Of a stretch of DNA of 64,000 bases, positions 7,395 to 19,089 are shown piece by piece. The notes under the pieces are model-generated. The model ran no database searches and was not told the origin of the DNA. It saw only the letters and a list, made by a program, of their open reading frames with translations. The stretch is from DASQUK01 sp963756425 (lineage in GTDB: Bacteria > Actinomycetota > Acidimicrobiia > Acidimicrobiales > VFJN01): the NCBI GenBank assembly GCA_963756425.1, contig CAVWNW010000015.1:147751-211750 (forward strand). Reading direction: 5' to 3'. Position 1 is the first letter of the stretch, and each line of letters starts with the position of its first letter. The translations under genes were made by a program, and so were the position numbers.

Positions 7395-8021
7395 GGTCTC
7401 GTGCTTGGACGGTTCCGCCGCTCGGTCGGGTTCCCGAGCAGGTCGGCGAGCTGGCTGCGGCCCCGGGCGATCCGCGACCTGACCGTGCCAGGCGGGACGC
7501 CGAGCACGCGTGCGATCTCGGCGTAATCGAGGTCACACAGGTCGCGCAGCACCACGGCCGCCCGGAAGTCCTGTGGCAGCAGGGCTAGGGCTGCGTCGAT
7601 GTCGAGGCGGTCGGCGACCGCCTCGACCGCCGCCGGGGCCGGCGGAGCGGAGACGGCGCCGCCGGGACCATCCGGTGGGGGCGACGCCCCCGGCGTCTCT
7701 AGAGCGTCGGGGATCGGGCGCCGCCGGCGCCGACGCAGCTCGTCGAGGCAGGCGTTGGTGGTCACGCGGTACGACCAGGTCGTGAACGCAGCGCGGCCGT
7801 CGTACCGGTTGATGCCCCGCGCAATGGCGATCAGGGCATCCTGCAGCGCATCCTCGGCGTCGGCGTGGTTCCCTGTCAGCCGCCGACATAGTGCCCACAG
7901 CCGATCGTGGTGGCGGCGCAGCAGGGTCTCGAGGGCGTCGCGATCGCCCGCTTGGGCGGCCGCCACGAGCGAGCGATCGTCGGCGTCGGAAGGGTTTCCG
8001 CGCGATGCCCGGAACAGTAGA

Positions 8022-9659
<1,638 letters not shown>

Positions 9660-9808
9660 GGTGTACCCACCGTAGTCAAGGAGTTCCGGTGCATTCGCGT
9701 CGGCGCCGGGCCGCTGCCATCGGCCTGTGGCGCATGGGCGACGAGCTGGTCGGAAATGTCAGCCGGATGCCGGCATGAGCCCCGGAGGCGCGCACTTCAG
9801 GGCCTCCA

Positions 9809-10648
9809 TCAGGCTGGGTCCAGCCAGGTGAGGCCCATGACCCGCGGGCCGGCATGCGTGCCGATGGTGGCGCCGATCACCGCCACGCGGATCTGCTCGG
9901 CCGGATAGCGGGGGCTGAGGAGGTCGCGCATCTCGTCGACATCGGCGGCCATCCCGTGGGTGATCGTCAGCTCCTCCACGGCAGGGCACGCGAAGACCTT
10001 GTCGCGCAGCACCTGCAAGGCCTTGCGACGCGTGCGCGCCCTGCCGGCCTCCTCCACCTCACCGGTTGAGATGTCGAGCAACGGCTTGATGGCGAGCAGG
10101 GATCCGAGCAGCGCCTGGGCCCCACCGATGCGGCCACCCTTGCGAAGGTTGTCGAGGGTGTCGAGCGCCCCGATGACGTGCGTGCGCGCCGACAGGTCGT
10201 GGACCATCGACTCGACCGCGTCGGCATCCGCCCCGTCGGCGGCCGCCAGCGCGGCACGGCGTACCTGGGTGGCGAGGCCCGAGGTGATCGAACGGGAGTC
10301 GACGACGCGAACGTCGATGCTGCCCTCCAACGCCTTCGCGGCGTTCTGCGCGGCCTGCATGGTCGCCGACAGGCCGGAGGACAGGTTGACGCAGACGACG
10401 GCGTCGGCGCCGGCGTCGGCCTGGCGGCGGAAAGCGGCCTCGAATGCACCGGGCGACGGGGCGGCCGTCTCGGGCAGCTCGTCGGACGACTCCAGCTTGT
10501 CGTAGAACTGCTCGACCGAGAGGTCGACGCCGTCGGTGTACTCGACCGAGCCGAAGCGGATCGACAGCGGCACCACCTCGACCCCGAGCTCCTTCGCCTC
10601 GGCGGCCTCGAGGTCGGCGGCCGAGTCGGTGACGATTCGCACAGGCAC
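9809..10648 (-). CDS. DegV family fatty-acid-binding protein
   Basis: A 279-residue DegV/FakB-type protein. The N-terminal IVTDSAADL with the DS(A/S) motif and VVPLSIRFG, the central TSQPSPGAF-like segment (TAAPSPGAFEAAF), the SSGLSAT motif and the RKGGRIGGAQALLGSLLAIKPLL segment are all family signatures. FakB proteins hold a fatty acid for phosphorylation by FakA in exogenous fatty acid use; no fakA is present here, and many actinobacterial DegV proteins have no known partner. It lies 45 bp upstream-to-downstream from the DUF6049 gene on the same strand but with its own start at 10648; coexpression is possible. Confidence 0.93.
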   Translation of the reverse strand: MPVRIVTDSAADLEAAEAKELGVEVVPLSIRFGSVEYTDGVDLSVEQFYDKLESSDELPETAAPSPGAFEAAFRRQADAGADAVVCVNLSSGLSATMQAAQNAAKALEGSIDVRVVDSRSITSGLATQVRRAALAAADGADADAVESMVHDLSARTHVIGALDTLDNLRKGGRIGGAQALLGSLLAIKPLLDISTGEVEEAGRARTRRKALQVLRDKVFACPAVEELTITHGMAADVDEMRDLLSPRYPAEQIRVAVIGATIGTHAGPRVMGLTWLDPA

Positions 10649-10693
10649 GAGAGGCGACCCTAATGCGCGGGACCGGCATCTGCCCCGGTGACG

Positions 10694-12751
10694 TCAGCTG
10701 CGGCGGGAGCGACCGCCGGCCAGATGCGCAGGCCGGTAGCCATCCGAGTCGTCGGGCTGCCCGGAGCCGTCGGTCGGGGCGTCCGGCCGCACCGGGCCGC
10801 CGACCGCGGTGTCCGGTGATGCCGGGACCGCGCCGGCCGGCACCAGGTGGCGCGACCGCCGGGAGCTCCGCCAATGGCGCGCCCACCAGACGGCCAGGAA
10901 CAGCCCGGCCCCGATGGACAGCACGAGGCCCACGCCCGTGACAGCGGTGGACCGGATGTCGAACGTCGTCCGGTCCAGCTCGATGGAGCTGTCCGGGCTC
11001 CTCACCGTGATGCCCATGGGAAACGCCCCCGAGGTCAGGGCGCGCACTCGGACGTCCAGCCGGGTCACGCCGGGCGCGAGCTCGCGGGTGACGATGTCAC
11101 CGTCGAGGAACTCCAGCTGGCCGCTGTCGAACTCGATCCGCACGTTCAGCGGCTGGTTCAGGGTGTTGGTGATGTTGACGGGGACGGTGCTGGTCCGGGA
11201 GGTGAGGGTGATGCGGAACTGGTCGGGCAGCACCACGGCGCCGCGCAGCGAGCCCAGCTCGGTGTTGACGCGCTCGACGTAGGCCGGACGCTGGGCCTCG
11301 GGTGTGGCGGTCCCCGTGGCGAGGAGCAGCGAGCGGGTCAGCGATCCACCATCGGCCGAAGCGACCGTCCCGGCGACGCCGCTCACACCCCGGCGGGCCC
11401 GGCGCAGCGGTGCGGCGATGCCGCTGAGCTCGTCGGTGACCTCGTGAGGGACGAGCGAGACCGTCGTCGGCCCGCCGGGATCGGCGGGCACGTCGAAGAC
11501 CTGGTCGATCGTCGCGGCCTGCACGGCCTGACCGTCGGTCAGGCCGTTGAGCGCCCGGGCGACCGTGGAGGGCTCGATGTCGGCGTCGCCCGGGACCCGG
11601 ACGACGACGGCGCGGGGGGTTGTGGGCCCCTCTAACCACATGACCGTGAGCTCGGCCAGGAAGCGCTGCGCGTCGACGACGCTGTCGTCGCCCCGCAGGT
11701 GGGCGGCCAGCTCGGGGTCGCTGACGATGGCGCGCGGGCCGCCGTCGTCCAGCGTGACCGGGGCGTCGGGCACGGCGCTCGTGTCGACGGCGCTCGGGGG
11801 GACGATCGCCCGGTCGAACCCGAGGTCCGCGGCCTCGTTCGCGCCGTCGCTGCCGAAGGTGGGACCCGAGAGCCAGATGCCCGGAACCGGCTCGTGTCCG
11901 AAGCGGTAGCGGACGGCGGCGGCGCCGGCGTTGACCTGCTCGTCGGCCTCGGTCGTGAGCCCACCTTCCTGCAGCGCCTCGAGGTCGACGTCGGTATAGG
12001 GCCGGCCGAGCACCGGCCTGTCGCCGGTGGCCTCCACCAGGCTGTCCACCGCCGCCCCCCCGGTGCCGCCGGCGTCGGCCAGCCCGTCGAGCGTCTCCGG
12101 TTGGGGTGCCAGCGTGAAGGGGACGTCGCGTGCGGCAACCACCAAGTTGGCCCGCTCCTGCGCCCGCTGCACCGTGGCAGCGGTGGGACGGACGGATCCG
12201 TCGGGTTGCAGGATCGGCGGGCCGCCGACGTCGACGATCACGGCGACCGCCAGGGGCACGAACGACGTGTCGGGCCTCGGATACGTCAGGTACGTGACCA
12301 CGGGCGTCGCCAGGAGGTTGCCCTGGGGGTCGACCAGCTGGACCTCGACGGGGTACGCGCCGCGACCCTCCAGGCCCTGGCCGTCGCCCCCGACGGCGAA
12401 CCCGGCCGAGAAGGTCCCCGTACCCGTGCCCGACGCCGCCAGGGGTTCCGGAGGCAGCGTCAGCTCGACAGCTCCGAGGTCGCCGTCGAGCGTGGCGCGG
12501 AACCCGGATCGTGACTTGAGCCGGTCGTGCACCACCAGGCGGAGCGCGGCGCCTGCGGGCGCACCGGCGACGCGCGCACTCACCTCGAATCGGTCGCCGC
12601 TCTGCACCCACGTCGTCTGGTCCACGAGCTCGATCGAGGGTGTCGCCTGCCGAGGAACGGCGCCGGCCGTCCCGGCCCCGACCGAGGCGAACGCCGTGAA
12701 GCCTGCGGGGACGACGACACCAAGGAGGGCAATGCGGAAGAGCCGCTTCAC
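10694..12751 (-). CDS. DUF6049 secreted membrane-anchored protein
   Basis: A 685-residue extracytoplasmic protein. It begins with a basic n-region (VKRLF) and a hydrophobic signal segment ending near GTAGAVP, then a long beta-rich region, and a single C-terminal membrane helix (about 604-622, LVLSIGAGLFLAVWW) followed by a cytoplasmic basic tail. It matches in position and layout the mycobacterial Rv3909-type protein between pcnA and murJ; the family has no settled function but is thought to act at the cell envelope. GTG at 12751 overlaps the stop of the GNAT gene (GTGA), so the two are translationally coupled. The frame is open further upstream, but that part lies inside the GNAT gene. Confidence 0.85.
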   Translation of the reverse strand: MKRLFRIALLGVVVPAGFTAFASVGAGTAGAVPRQATPSIELVDQTTWVQSGDRFEVSARVAGAPAGAALRLVVHDRLKSRSGFRATLDGDLGAVELTLPPEPLAASGTGTGTFSAGFAVGGDGQGLEGRGAYPVEVQLVDPQGNLLATPVVTYLTYPRPDTSFVPLAVAVIVDVGGPPILQPDGSVRPTAATVQRAQERANLVVAARDVPFTLAPQPETLDGLADAGGTGGAAVDSLVEATGDRPVLGRPYTDVDLEALQEGGLTTEADEQVNAGAAAVRYRFGHEPVPGIWLSGPTFGSDGANEAADLGFDRAIVPPSAVDTSAVPDAPVTLDDGGPRAIVSDPELAAHLRGDDSVVDAQRFLAELTVMWLEGPTTPRAVVVRVPGDADIEPSTVARALNGLTDGQAVQAATIDQVFDVPADPGGPTTVSLVPHEVTDELSGIAAPLRRARRGVSGVAGTVASADGGSLTRSLLLATGTATPEAQRPAYVERVNTELGSLRGAVVLPDQFRITLTSRTSTVPVNITNTLNQPLNVRIEFDSGQLEFLDGDIVTRELAPGVTRLDVRVRALTSGAFPMGITVRSPDSSIELDRTTFDIRSTAVTGVGLVLSIGAGLFLAVWWARHWRSSRRSRHLVPAGAVPASPDTAVGGPVRPDAPTDGSGQPDDSDGYRPAHLAGGRSRRS

Positions 12752-13473
12752 CGGAGGTCGCCGAGATCGAGCCGAAGGACGGTGAGCCCATCGGGTTGGA
12801 GCACGAACCCCACCCGCTGATAGAGCCGGAGTGACCGGACGTTGCCTTCCTGCGTGTTGACGAGCGCGTCGCGGGCACCCCAGCGCCGCAGCCAGCGCAA
12901 GCCGTCGAGGAGCAGAGTGCCGCCGACCCCTTGGCCCTGGGCGCGTGGCTGCACCGCCAGGCGCTGTACGTAGCCATGGTGCGCGGCGCGCCCGCAGATG
13001 GCGTAGCCGATCGTCCCGCCGGCGTCGCGTGCCACGCGGAGGTGGACGGTCGGTGTCGCGCTCAGCGCCTCGTCGAGGCCGACGCGGTCCAGGCGCCACA
13101 TCCCGCTGAACGCCGCGTGGTCGACGGCCAGCAGGTCGTCCAGCTCGCGCCTCCGGCCCCGGCGCACCTGTGCCGGTGCCGTAAGCGCCGGGTTCGGCAG
13201 CTCGTCGAGCGAATGGAGGAGGAGGTGCAGGCGCTCGGCTGGCACGAACCCGGCCTCTAGGAACGGCCCCTGGTCGGCCCGGCTCATGGCCGCGGTGACG
13301 GCGCCCCGATACCCCTCGCGTCGGAGCGCCGCGCCGCAGCGGCGGATCTCCTCGGTCGTGAGGGGACCGAACCCGTCGGCTGCGGGCGTGATGTGGGCAA
13401 CGTGGTCGTCGGCGTGCCAGGTTCGGACCCGGAGCCGCGCCACACCGATGGCTGGCGCCCGCAAGACACTCAT
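12748..13473 (-). CDS. GNAT family N-acetyltransferase
   Basis: A 241-residue protein with a C-terminal GNAT domain: the acetyl-CoA-binding stretch VQRLAVQPRAQGQGVGGTLLLDGL carries the Q/R-x-x-G-x-G/A signature, followed by NTQEGNVRSLRLYQRVGF. The N-terminal 100 residues may be a second, degenerate GNAT-like lobe. Substrate unknown. The start is not certain: ATG at 13473 lies only one base after a GGGAGG sequence, and TTG codons at 13482 and 13464 are alternatives. It heads an operon with the DUF6049 gene by a 4-bp stop/start overlap. Confidence 0.85.
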   Translation of the reverse strand: MSVLRAPAIGVARLRVRTWHADDHVAHITPAADGFGPLTTEEIRRCGAALRREGYRGAVTAAMSRADQGPFLEAGFVPAERLHLLLHSLDELPNPALTAPAQVRRGRRRELDDLLAVDHAAFSGMWRLDRVGLDEALSATPTVHLRVARDAGGTIGYAICGRAAHHGYVQRLAVQPRAQGQGVGGTLLLDGLRWLRRWGARDALVNTQEGNVRSLRLYQRVGFVLQPDGLTVLRLDLGDLR

Positions 13474-13523
13474 ACCTCCCAAAGCGTAGGCATCTCGGCG
13501 ATACCCGTTACCGTCATCGCCGG

Positions 13524-14553
13524 ATGTCGATCGCCTTCGTCACCCATCCGCAGTACCTGGCCCACGACGCGGGACTGGGTCACCCCGAGCGCCCCGAGCG
13601 CCTGCGGGCCGTGCACGATGGGCTCGATCGCGCTGGGCTCGGTGACGAGCTGGTCGCCGTGGCGCCGCGGCCGGCCACCATGGCGGAGGTCGAGCTCGTC
13701 CACGACGGGGCCTATGTCGAGGCTCTCGAGCGGTTCTGCTGCAGCGGGGGAGGGCGGCTCGACCCGGACACCCGGGCCGGGCCCGCCTCATGGGACGCCG
13801 CGCTGCTCGCCGCCGGTGCCGGGCCCAGCGTCATCGGCCGCCTCGACGCCGGCGAGTTCACGGCCGCGTTCTGCGCGGTGCGCCCGCCGGGCCACCACGC
13901 CCTATCGAGCCGCGCCATGGGCTTCTGCCTCTTCAACAACATCGCCGTGGCGGCGGCGGTCCTGGCGGGCAGGGGTGAGCGCGTCCTCGTGGTCGACTAC
14001 GACGCCCACCACGGCAACGGCACCCAGGCGACGTTCTACGACGATCCCCGGGTCGCCTACGTCTCCGTCCACCAGCATCCCCTGTATCCAGGCACCGGGT
14101 CTGTGCTCGAGACCGGGGCGGGCGAGGGGCAGGGCACCACGGCCAACGTGCCGGTGCCTCCCGGCGCCACCGGCGACGTCTTCAGGGCCGCCGTGGCCGA
14201 CGTCGTGGTGCCGCTGGCCGAGGACCTGCGCCCGACGTGGCTCCTGGTTTCGGCTGGCTTCGACGCGCACCGGCGCGACCCGCTCACCAACCTCGCGCTC
14301 GACGTCCGGGGACTACGCCGACGTCACCGCCGACCTGCTGGCGCTGGCGGCTCCGGGCCGGCGGTTGGTGTTCCTCGAGGGCGGCTACGACCTGGAGGCG
14401 CTGCGCGACTCGACCGCCGCCGTCCTCGTCGCGCTCGCCGGTGATCGGCTGCGGCCCGAGGCGCCGACCTCGGGCGGGCCCGGTCGCGAGGTCGTGGACA
14501 CGGCGGCGATGGCCCACACGAGGGCCTGGCAACACCGGGCCGGCGCCTCGTAA
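13524..14553 (+). pseudogene. Histone deacetylase superfamily (acetoin utilisation/acetylpolyamine amidohydrolase-like), frameshifted
   Basis: The first 258 codons encode a clear class II HDAC-like zinc amidohydrolase: GHPERPERL near the start, AAFCAVRPPGHHA with the catalytic His pair, VLVVDYDAHHGNGTQ with zinc ligands, and SAGFDAHRRDPLTNLAL. At 14301 one extra G moves the frame; in the next frame the family's C-terminal end continues perfectly (SGDYADVTADLLAL, then FLEGGYDLEAL) to a stop at 14551-14553. Removing that one base gives a normal protein of about 342 residues. So the gene is either recently broken or the sequence has a one-base error. The family deacetylates acetyl-lysine or acetylpolyamines. 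It lies between the divergent GNAT gene and pcnA. Confidence 0.85.
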
Positions 14554-14574
14554 CGGCGCCTACCCTCGCGCCAC

Positions 14575-15963
14575 GTGATCCCCGAGCGGCTCCAGCCCAT
14601 CCTCGACGACGTCCGGCCCCTGGCCGAGCGCTTCGCCGCCGCGGGCCACGAGACCTACCTCGTGGGGGGGATCGTGCGCGACGTGGTCCTCGATCGCGTG
14701 CGCCGCGGCGCCGACCTCGACCTCACGACCGACGCCCGGCCGGAGGAGACGCTGGCGCTGCTCGAGGGATGGGCCGACTCGACGTGGACGCAGGGGCAGG
14801 CGTTCGGCACCATCGGCGCCCGCAAGGGGGGCGTGACGTTCGAGGTGACGACCCACCGCGCCGAGGCGTACCGCGAGGACTCGCGCAAGCCGCACGTGGT
14901 GTACGCCGACGACGTCGAGCACGACCTGTCCCGCCGCGACTTCACGGTCAACGCGATGGCCCTCCGGCTGTCCGACGTCGAGCTGATCGATCCGTTCGGC
15001 GGCGTGGCCGACCTCGCGGAGGGCGTGCTGCGCACGCCGCTGCCCCCCGAGGTGTCCTTCTCGGACGATCCGCTGCGGATGCTACGGGCTGCCCGGTTCA
15101 TCGCCGGGTACGGGCTGGCGCCGGACCCGGCGCTGGTCACCGCCGTCCGCAAGCTCCGCCAGCGGCTGGAGATCGTGTCGACGGAGCGGGTCCGTGACGA
15201 ACTGTCGAAGCTGCTGGTCGTCGCCGATCCGAGCGCCGGCCTGTGGTTCCTCAACGACACCGAGCTGGCCGACGAGTTCCTGCCCGAGCTCCGGGCGCTG
15301 AGGCTGGAGCAGGACCCGATCCACCGCCACAAGGACGTGCTGACGCACACCATCGCGGTCGTGGCGAAGACATCGCCCCGGCTGGTCGTTCGGCTCGCGG
15401 CGCTCCTCCACGACATCGGCAAGCCCAAGACCCGGTCGATCGGGCCCCGCGGCGTCAGCTTCCATCATCACGAGGTCGTGGGCGCCCGGATGGCACGCGA
15501 CCGCGTCCGAGCGCTGCGGTTCTCGAACGAGATCGTCGACGACGTGTCGCGACTGGTGTTCCTGCACCTGCGGTTCCACGGCTACCGCGACGACGTGTGG
15601 ACGGACGCCGCCGTGCGGCGCTACGCGCGTGATGCGGGCCCGCTCCTCGACGACCTCAACGAGCTGACCCGCAGCGACTGCACGACCCGCAACGAGCAGC
15701 GCGCTCGCATGCTTGCCAAGCGCATGGACGACCTCGAGGCCCGGATCGCCGAGCTCCGGGAGCGCGAGGAGCTCGGCCGCATCCGCCCCGACATCGACGG
15801 CAATCGGGTCATGCAGCTGCTCGACGTCAAGCCGGGCCCGATCGTCGGGGAGGCGCTTTCCATGCTGCTCGAGGCCCGCCTCGACGAGGGCCCGCTGGGG
15901 CAGGCCGAGGCGGAGCGGCGGTTGCTGGCGTGGTGGGAGGAACAGCGCCGGCGTCGGACGTAG
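14575..15963 (+). CDS. pcnA: CCA tRNA nucleotidyltransferase
   Basis: A 462-residue class II nucleotidyltransferase that adds or repairs the 3' CCA end of tRNAs. The active-site head has YLVGGIVRDVVL and the metal-binding DLDLTTDA, the template helix region has SRRDFTVNAMAL, and DDPLRMLRAARFIAGYGL completes the neck. An HD domain follows (LLHDIGKPKT, about residues 276-285), as is normal in the mycobacterial PcnA type. The two tRNAs in this window lack an encoded CCA, so this enzyme is needed to mature them. GTG start. It follows the HDAC-like gene by 21 bp. In mycobacteria pcnA also sits next to the DUF6049/MurJ/sigM block. Confidence 0.95.
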   Translation: MIPERLQPILDDVRPLAERFAAAGHETYLVGGIVRDVVLDRVRRGADLDLTTDARPEETLALLEGWADSTWTQGQAFGTIGARKGGVTFEVTTHRAEAYREDSRKPHVVYADDVEHDLSRRDFTVNAMALRLSDVELIDPFGGVADLAEGVLRTPLPPEVSFSDDPLRMLRAARFIAGYGLAPDPALVTAVRKLRQRLEIVSTERVRDELSKLLVVADPSAGLWFLNDTELADEFLPELRALRLEQDPIHRHKDVLTHTIAVVAKTSPRLVVRLAALLHDIGKPKTRSIGPRGVSFHHHEVVGARMARDRVRALRFSNEIVDDVSRLVFLHLRFHGYRDDVWTDAAVRRYARDAGPLLDDLNELTRSDCTTRNEQRARMLAKRMDDLEARIAELREREELGRIRPDIDGNRVMQLLDVKPGPIVGEALSMLLEARLDEGPLGQAEAERRLLAWWEEQRRRRT

Positions 15964-16000
15964 GCCGGCCCCGGCACCAGCGGACGCACGGCCTCCGGGG

Positions 16001-16714
16001 TCAGGCGATCTTGCGGGCCCGGACGATCAGCGTCGGTGGTACCCAGCGCATGGCGTCGGACCAGCCATCGCCGGCGGCGGCCCGGTCGGGCTCGGGCTCC
16101 GCGAGCGCGTCCACCCGGAAGTTGGCTCGCCCGAGGCTTGCGAACAACCCGCTCAGCGTGCGGGCTCGGTCGGGCTCGGCGCCGCCGGCGGCCACCGACC
16201 AGGTCACCGGGCTCGAGTCCCACCAGGTCCGGCGCAGCACCGGCTCGCCGCCGTCGGGGTCGAGAAGCGTGAACGCCGGATGGGGCAACGAGAACACGAT
16301 TGGCCGCTCGGGCTTGAGCACCCGGTGGACCTGCCGGAAGATCCGGTCGAGATCGTCGGCGGCTGCCAGGCCGTAGACCGACACGGCCGCGTCGATCGTG
16401 TCGGCCCGCACGAAGGCCAGCTCGGGCAGGGGGCCGTGGTGGGTCTCGACCCTCACGCCCTCCCGCTCGGCGTTGGCCCGCGCCGTGCCCACGTTGTCGA
16501 CATCCTCGTCGACGGCGATCACCCTGGCACCAGCCTTGGCCAGCGCCACGGCGCCGGCTCCGCCGCCGCACCCGAGGTCGAGGATCCGCCGTCCCTCGAC
16601 ATGACCGAGCAGCTTGAGCTCGCTCTCCGGCGGCAGACCCGGGCCGTACTGGAGCACATCGGAGGCGACCGCCATGCCATCCGTTCGCCCGGGCGAAAAG
16701 CGCGTCGGGGCCAT
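16001..16714 (-). CDS. Class I SAM-dependent methyltransferase, substrate unknown
   Basis: A 237-residue methyltransferase. SAM motif I is ILDLGCGGGAGAVALAKAGA, with the acidic residue of motif II in VIAVDEDVDNV, and the motif IV region DTIDAAVSVYGLAAADDLDRIFRQVHRVLKP is typical of UbiE/type-11 methyltransferases. The start is set at ATG 16714 (MAPTRFSPGRTDG); a 17-residue longer form is possible. The gene is divergent from the phosphatase gene at 16822 and convergent with pcnA. No metabolic partners are adjacent, so the substrate cannot be guessed. Confidence 0.85.
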   Translation of the reverse strand: MAPTRFSPGRTDGMAVASDVLQYGPGLPPESELKLLGHVEGRRILDLGCGGGAGAVALAKAGARVIAVDEDVDNVGTARANAEREGVRVETHHGPLPELAFVRADTIDAAVSVYGLAAADDLDRIFRQVHRVLKPERPIVFSLPHPAFTLLDPDGGEPVLRRTWWDSSPVTWSVAAGGAEPDRARTLSGLFASLGRANFRVDALAEPEPDRAAAGDGWSDAMRWVPPTLIVRARKIA

Positions 16715-16821
16715 GGCGTCAGTCTGGCGCACCCATGGCGGGTCCCGCTGGCGCTCTCCGCGCACGCGCCATCGCTGCCGGTGTGCGGGGATTGCCAGCG
16801 GTGGGAGACTTCCAGCACGGC

Positions 16822-19089
16822 ATGACTGTTCGGCCCAATCCGCACGCTCCGCCCGAGATGGGCGTTGGCTCGGCTCCCGCGCCGCGGGGGCGGCTCGCCG
16901 TCGCCGCGACCAAGTTGCGGGCGGCGCCCCAACCTGCGGGCGGGAGCCTGCCCTCGGGATCTCTGGCCGTGCTCCTCACGTGGGACGGAGCCGGCCAGTG
17001 CCGGCAGGCACGCCTCGGTGGCGCGTCTCGCCCCGAGGCCGACGAAGGGGCCTTGCTGGCAGACGGGTGGCTGGCGCTGGTCCATCCCGATGATCACGCC
17101 ACCGCCGCCGACGCGGTGCGGACCGTTCTCGCCAGCCAGGCGGGGGACGAGGCCCGCGAGGAGGCCGTGCGGCTGCGCGGCGGCGAGCGCTGGGCGGTGC
17201 TCCGGGTCCAGGCACTCGGTGGGGCACAGGGCGTCACGGGCGCGTCGGGCGTTCTGGTCGACGCCACCCGCTCCGTCGGCGCGGCGGCGCGGACGGCCAG
17301 ACTCGTCGAGGGGTTCAACCGGCTGCGCCATCCCGACGAGATCGTGCGGGCGATGCTCGACGAGGGCGTTCCCCTGCTCGGGGCGGCCACCGGCGTCGTG
17401 TACGTGCTGTCCAAAGAGGACGAGCTCGTGGTCGCAGGCGCGTCGGGCGTCGCCGAGGACGTCCTGCAAGCCCGGTTCGGCCGCATTCCCCGCGGTTCGC
17501 CCCTACCCGCCGCGGAGGTCATGCGGACCGGCCGGGACGTGACGATCACGAGCCCCGCGGAGCGTCGGCGCCGCTACCCCCAGCTCGACGCGCCCGATGG
17601 GTTCTTCAGGGACGCCTTGCGCGTGGTTCCTCTGCGTGACGCCGAAGGGCAGCCGTTTGGCGTCCTGGGCATCGGCTTCGACGACGAACACCACCTGAGG
17701 AACAGTGATCCCCAGCTGCTCCAGGACGTTGCGGCGCACTGTGCGCTGGCGCTCGACAGGGCCCGCCTGGCGGTGGCTGCGGAACGGGACCAGCAGCGGC
17801 TGCGGTTCCTCGATGAACTGAGCGGTGCCCTCTCGAACACCCTGAAGCTGGACGCGACCCTCACGGAGCTGGCGGGATTCGCCGTCCCGCGAATCGCCGA
17901 CTGGTGCGTCGTGCGGTTGGTCGAGTCGACCACCAACCCCAAGCCGGTCGTCGGTGCCGCGCACGTCGATCCCACGCAGGTGGCGACCCTGCTCCGGCTG
18001 CTCGACCGGATCCCTCGGGATCCCGCACAGGTGGGCCAGGTGGACGAGGCCCTGCGGGCCGGCCGTCCCCTGATCCGCGGGTCGCAGGCCGGGCAGGCGT
18101 TGCGGCCGCTGTTCCCCGACGGTGACGGCCACCGCGGCTTGGAGGACGTAGGCATCGACGCCCTGGCGATCTTCCCGCTCCGGGCCCGTGGCCGCCTGCT
18201 GGGTGCCATCGGGTTCGGCAACCGGGCCGGGCGAGCCTTCGACGCGGACGACCTCGAGCTCGCCGAGTCTGTGGCGGCGCGGGCCGCGGTGATCGTCGAC
18301 AATGCCCGCCTCTTCGACGAGCAGTCGGTGGTGGCACGCGCCCTGCAGGACAGCCTGCTGCCCGGCAGCCTCCCCGAGATCCCGGGGATCGAGCTGGGTG
18401 CCCGCTACCGGGCGGCGGGACGCGGGCTCGATGTCGGCGGCGACTTCTACGACGCCTTCCAGGCCGACGCCAACTGGTGGATCTTCGCAGTGGGCGACGT
18501 GTGCGGGCACGGGGTCGAGGCCGCGGCCACGACCGGGCTGGTGCGGCACACGATCCGCTCGTCGGCCATGGCGGGGGTCATGCCGTCGGCGATCCTGGCG
18601 CGCCTCAACCAGATGCTGCTGCGCCACACCGCGGAGTGGGCGAACACGGACGACGAACGCCTGCCGGTCAGCCCGCGCTTCTGCACCGTGCTGGTGGGGA
18701 CCGCGCAGCCGACCTCCCGAGGCGTCGATCTCATCGTGTGCTCGGGTGGCCATCCGCTGCCGCTCGTCGGCCGGGCCATCGGCCGGGTCGAGCCCGTCGG
18801 CGTGCCCGGCACCCTGTTGGGTGTGACCGACGAGGTGAACCTCACCGACACCGTGGTTCACCTCGACCCCGGCGAGGCGTTGGTCTGCTACACCGACGGG
18901 CTCATCGATCGCCGCCGGGGCCGGACGCGTGCGTTTGGTGAGGAGGGCGTGGTGAAGGCGCTCTACCAGGGCAAGGGAATGTCGGCCACTGACCTGGCCA
19001 ACCTCATCGAGTCCGAGGCGGTGGCGTTCGTCGACGACGACCCCACGGACGACATGGCCGTCCTCACGCTGCGAGCGGTGCCGAGGTAG
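16822..19089 (+). CDS. PAS/GAF-domain PP2C-type (SpoIIE/RsbU) phosphatase
   Basis: A 755-residue soluble signalling phosphatase. A PAS-like domain (about 42-148) is followed by two GAF domains (about 160-310 and 335-500) and a C-terminal SpoIIE-type PP2C domain (about 530-755). The PP2C metal motifs are visible: GLDVGGDFYDAF, VGDVCGHGVEAA, CSGGHPLPL and the final DDPTDDMAVLTLR. Such proteins dephosphorylate anti-anti-sigma factors in partner-switching systems (RsbU type), gated by small ligands or light/redox through the sensor domains. No RsbV/RsbW genes are nearby. ATG 16822 is chosen; an in-frame ATG at 16735 would crowd the divergent methyltransferase promoter. Its last 26 bp overlap the convergent ferritin-like gene. 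Confidence 0.9.
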   Translation: MTVRPNPHAPPEMGVGSAPAPRGRLAVAATKLRAAPQPAGGSLPSGSLAVLLTWDGAGQCRQARLGGASRPEADEGALLADGWLALVHPDDHATAADAVRTVLASQAGDEAREEAVRLRGGERWAVLRVQALGGAQGVTGASGVLVDATRSVGAAARTARLVEGFNRLRHPDEIVRAMLDEGVPLLGAATGVVYVLSKEDELVVAGASGVAEDVLQARFGRIPRGSPLPAAEVMRTGRDVTITSPAERRRRYPQLDAPDGFFRDALRVVPLRDAEGQPFGVLGIGFDDEHHLRNSDPQLLQDVAAHCALALDRARLAVAAERDQQRLRFLDELSGALSNTLKLDATLTELAGFAVPRIADWCVVRLVESTTNPKPVVGAAHVDPTQVATLLRLLDRIPRDPAQVGQVDEALRAGRPLIRGSQAGQALRPLFPDGDGHRGLEDVGIDALAIFPLRARGRLLGAIGFGNRAGRAFDADDLELAESVAARAAVIVDNARLFDEQSVVARALQDSLLPGSLPEIPGIELGARYRAAGRGLDVGGDFYDAFQADANWWIFAVGDVCGHGVEAAATTGLVRHTIRSSAMAGVMPSAILARLNQMLLRHTAEWANTDDERLPVSPRFCTVLVGTAQPTSRGVDLIVCSGGHPLPLVGRAIGRVEPVGVPGTLLGVTDEVNLTDTVVHLDPGEALVCYTDGLIDRRRGRTRAFGEEGVVKALYQGKGMSATDLANLIESEAVAFVDDDPTDDMAVLTLRAVPR

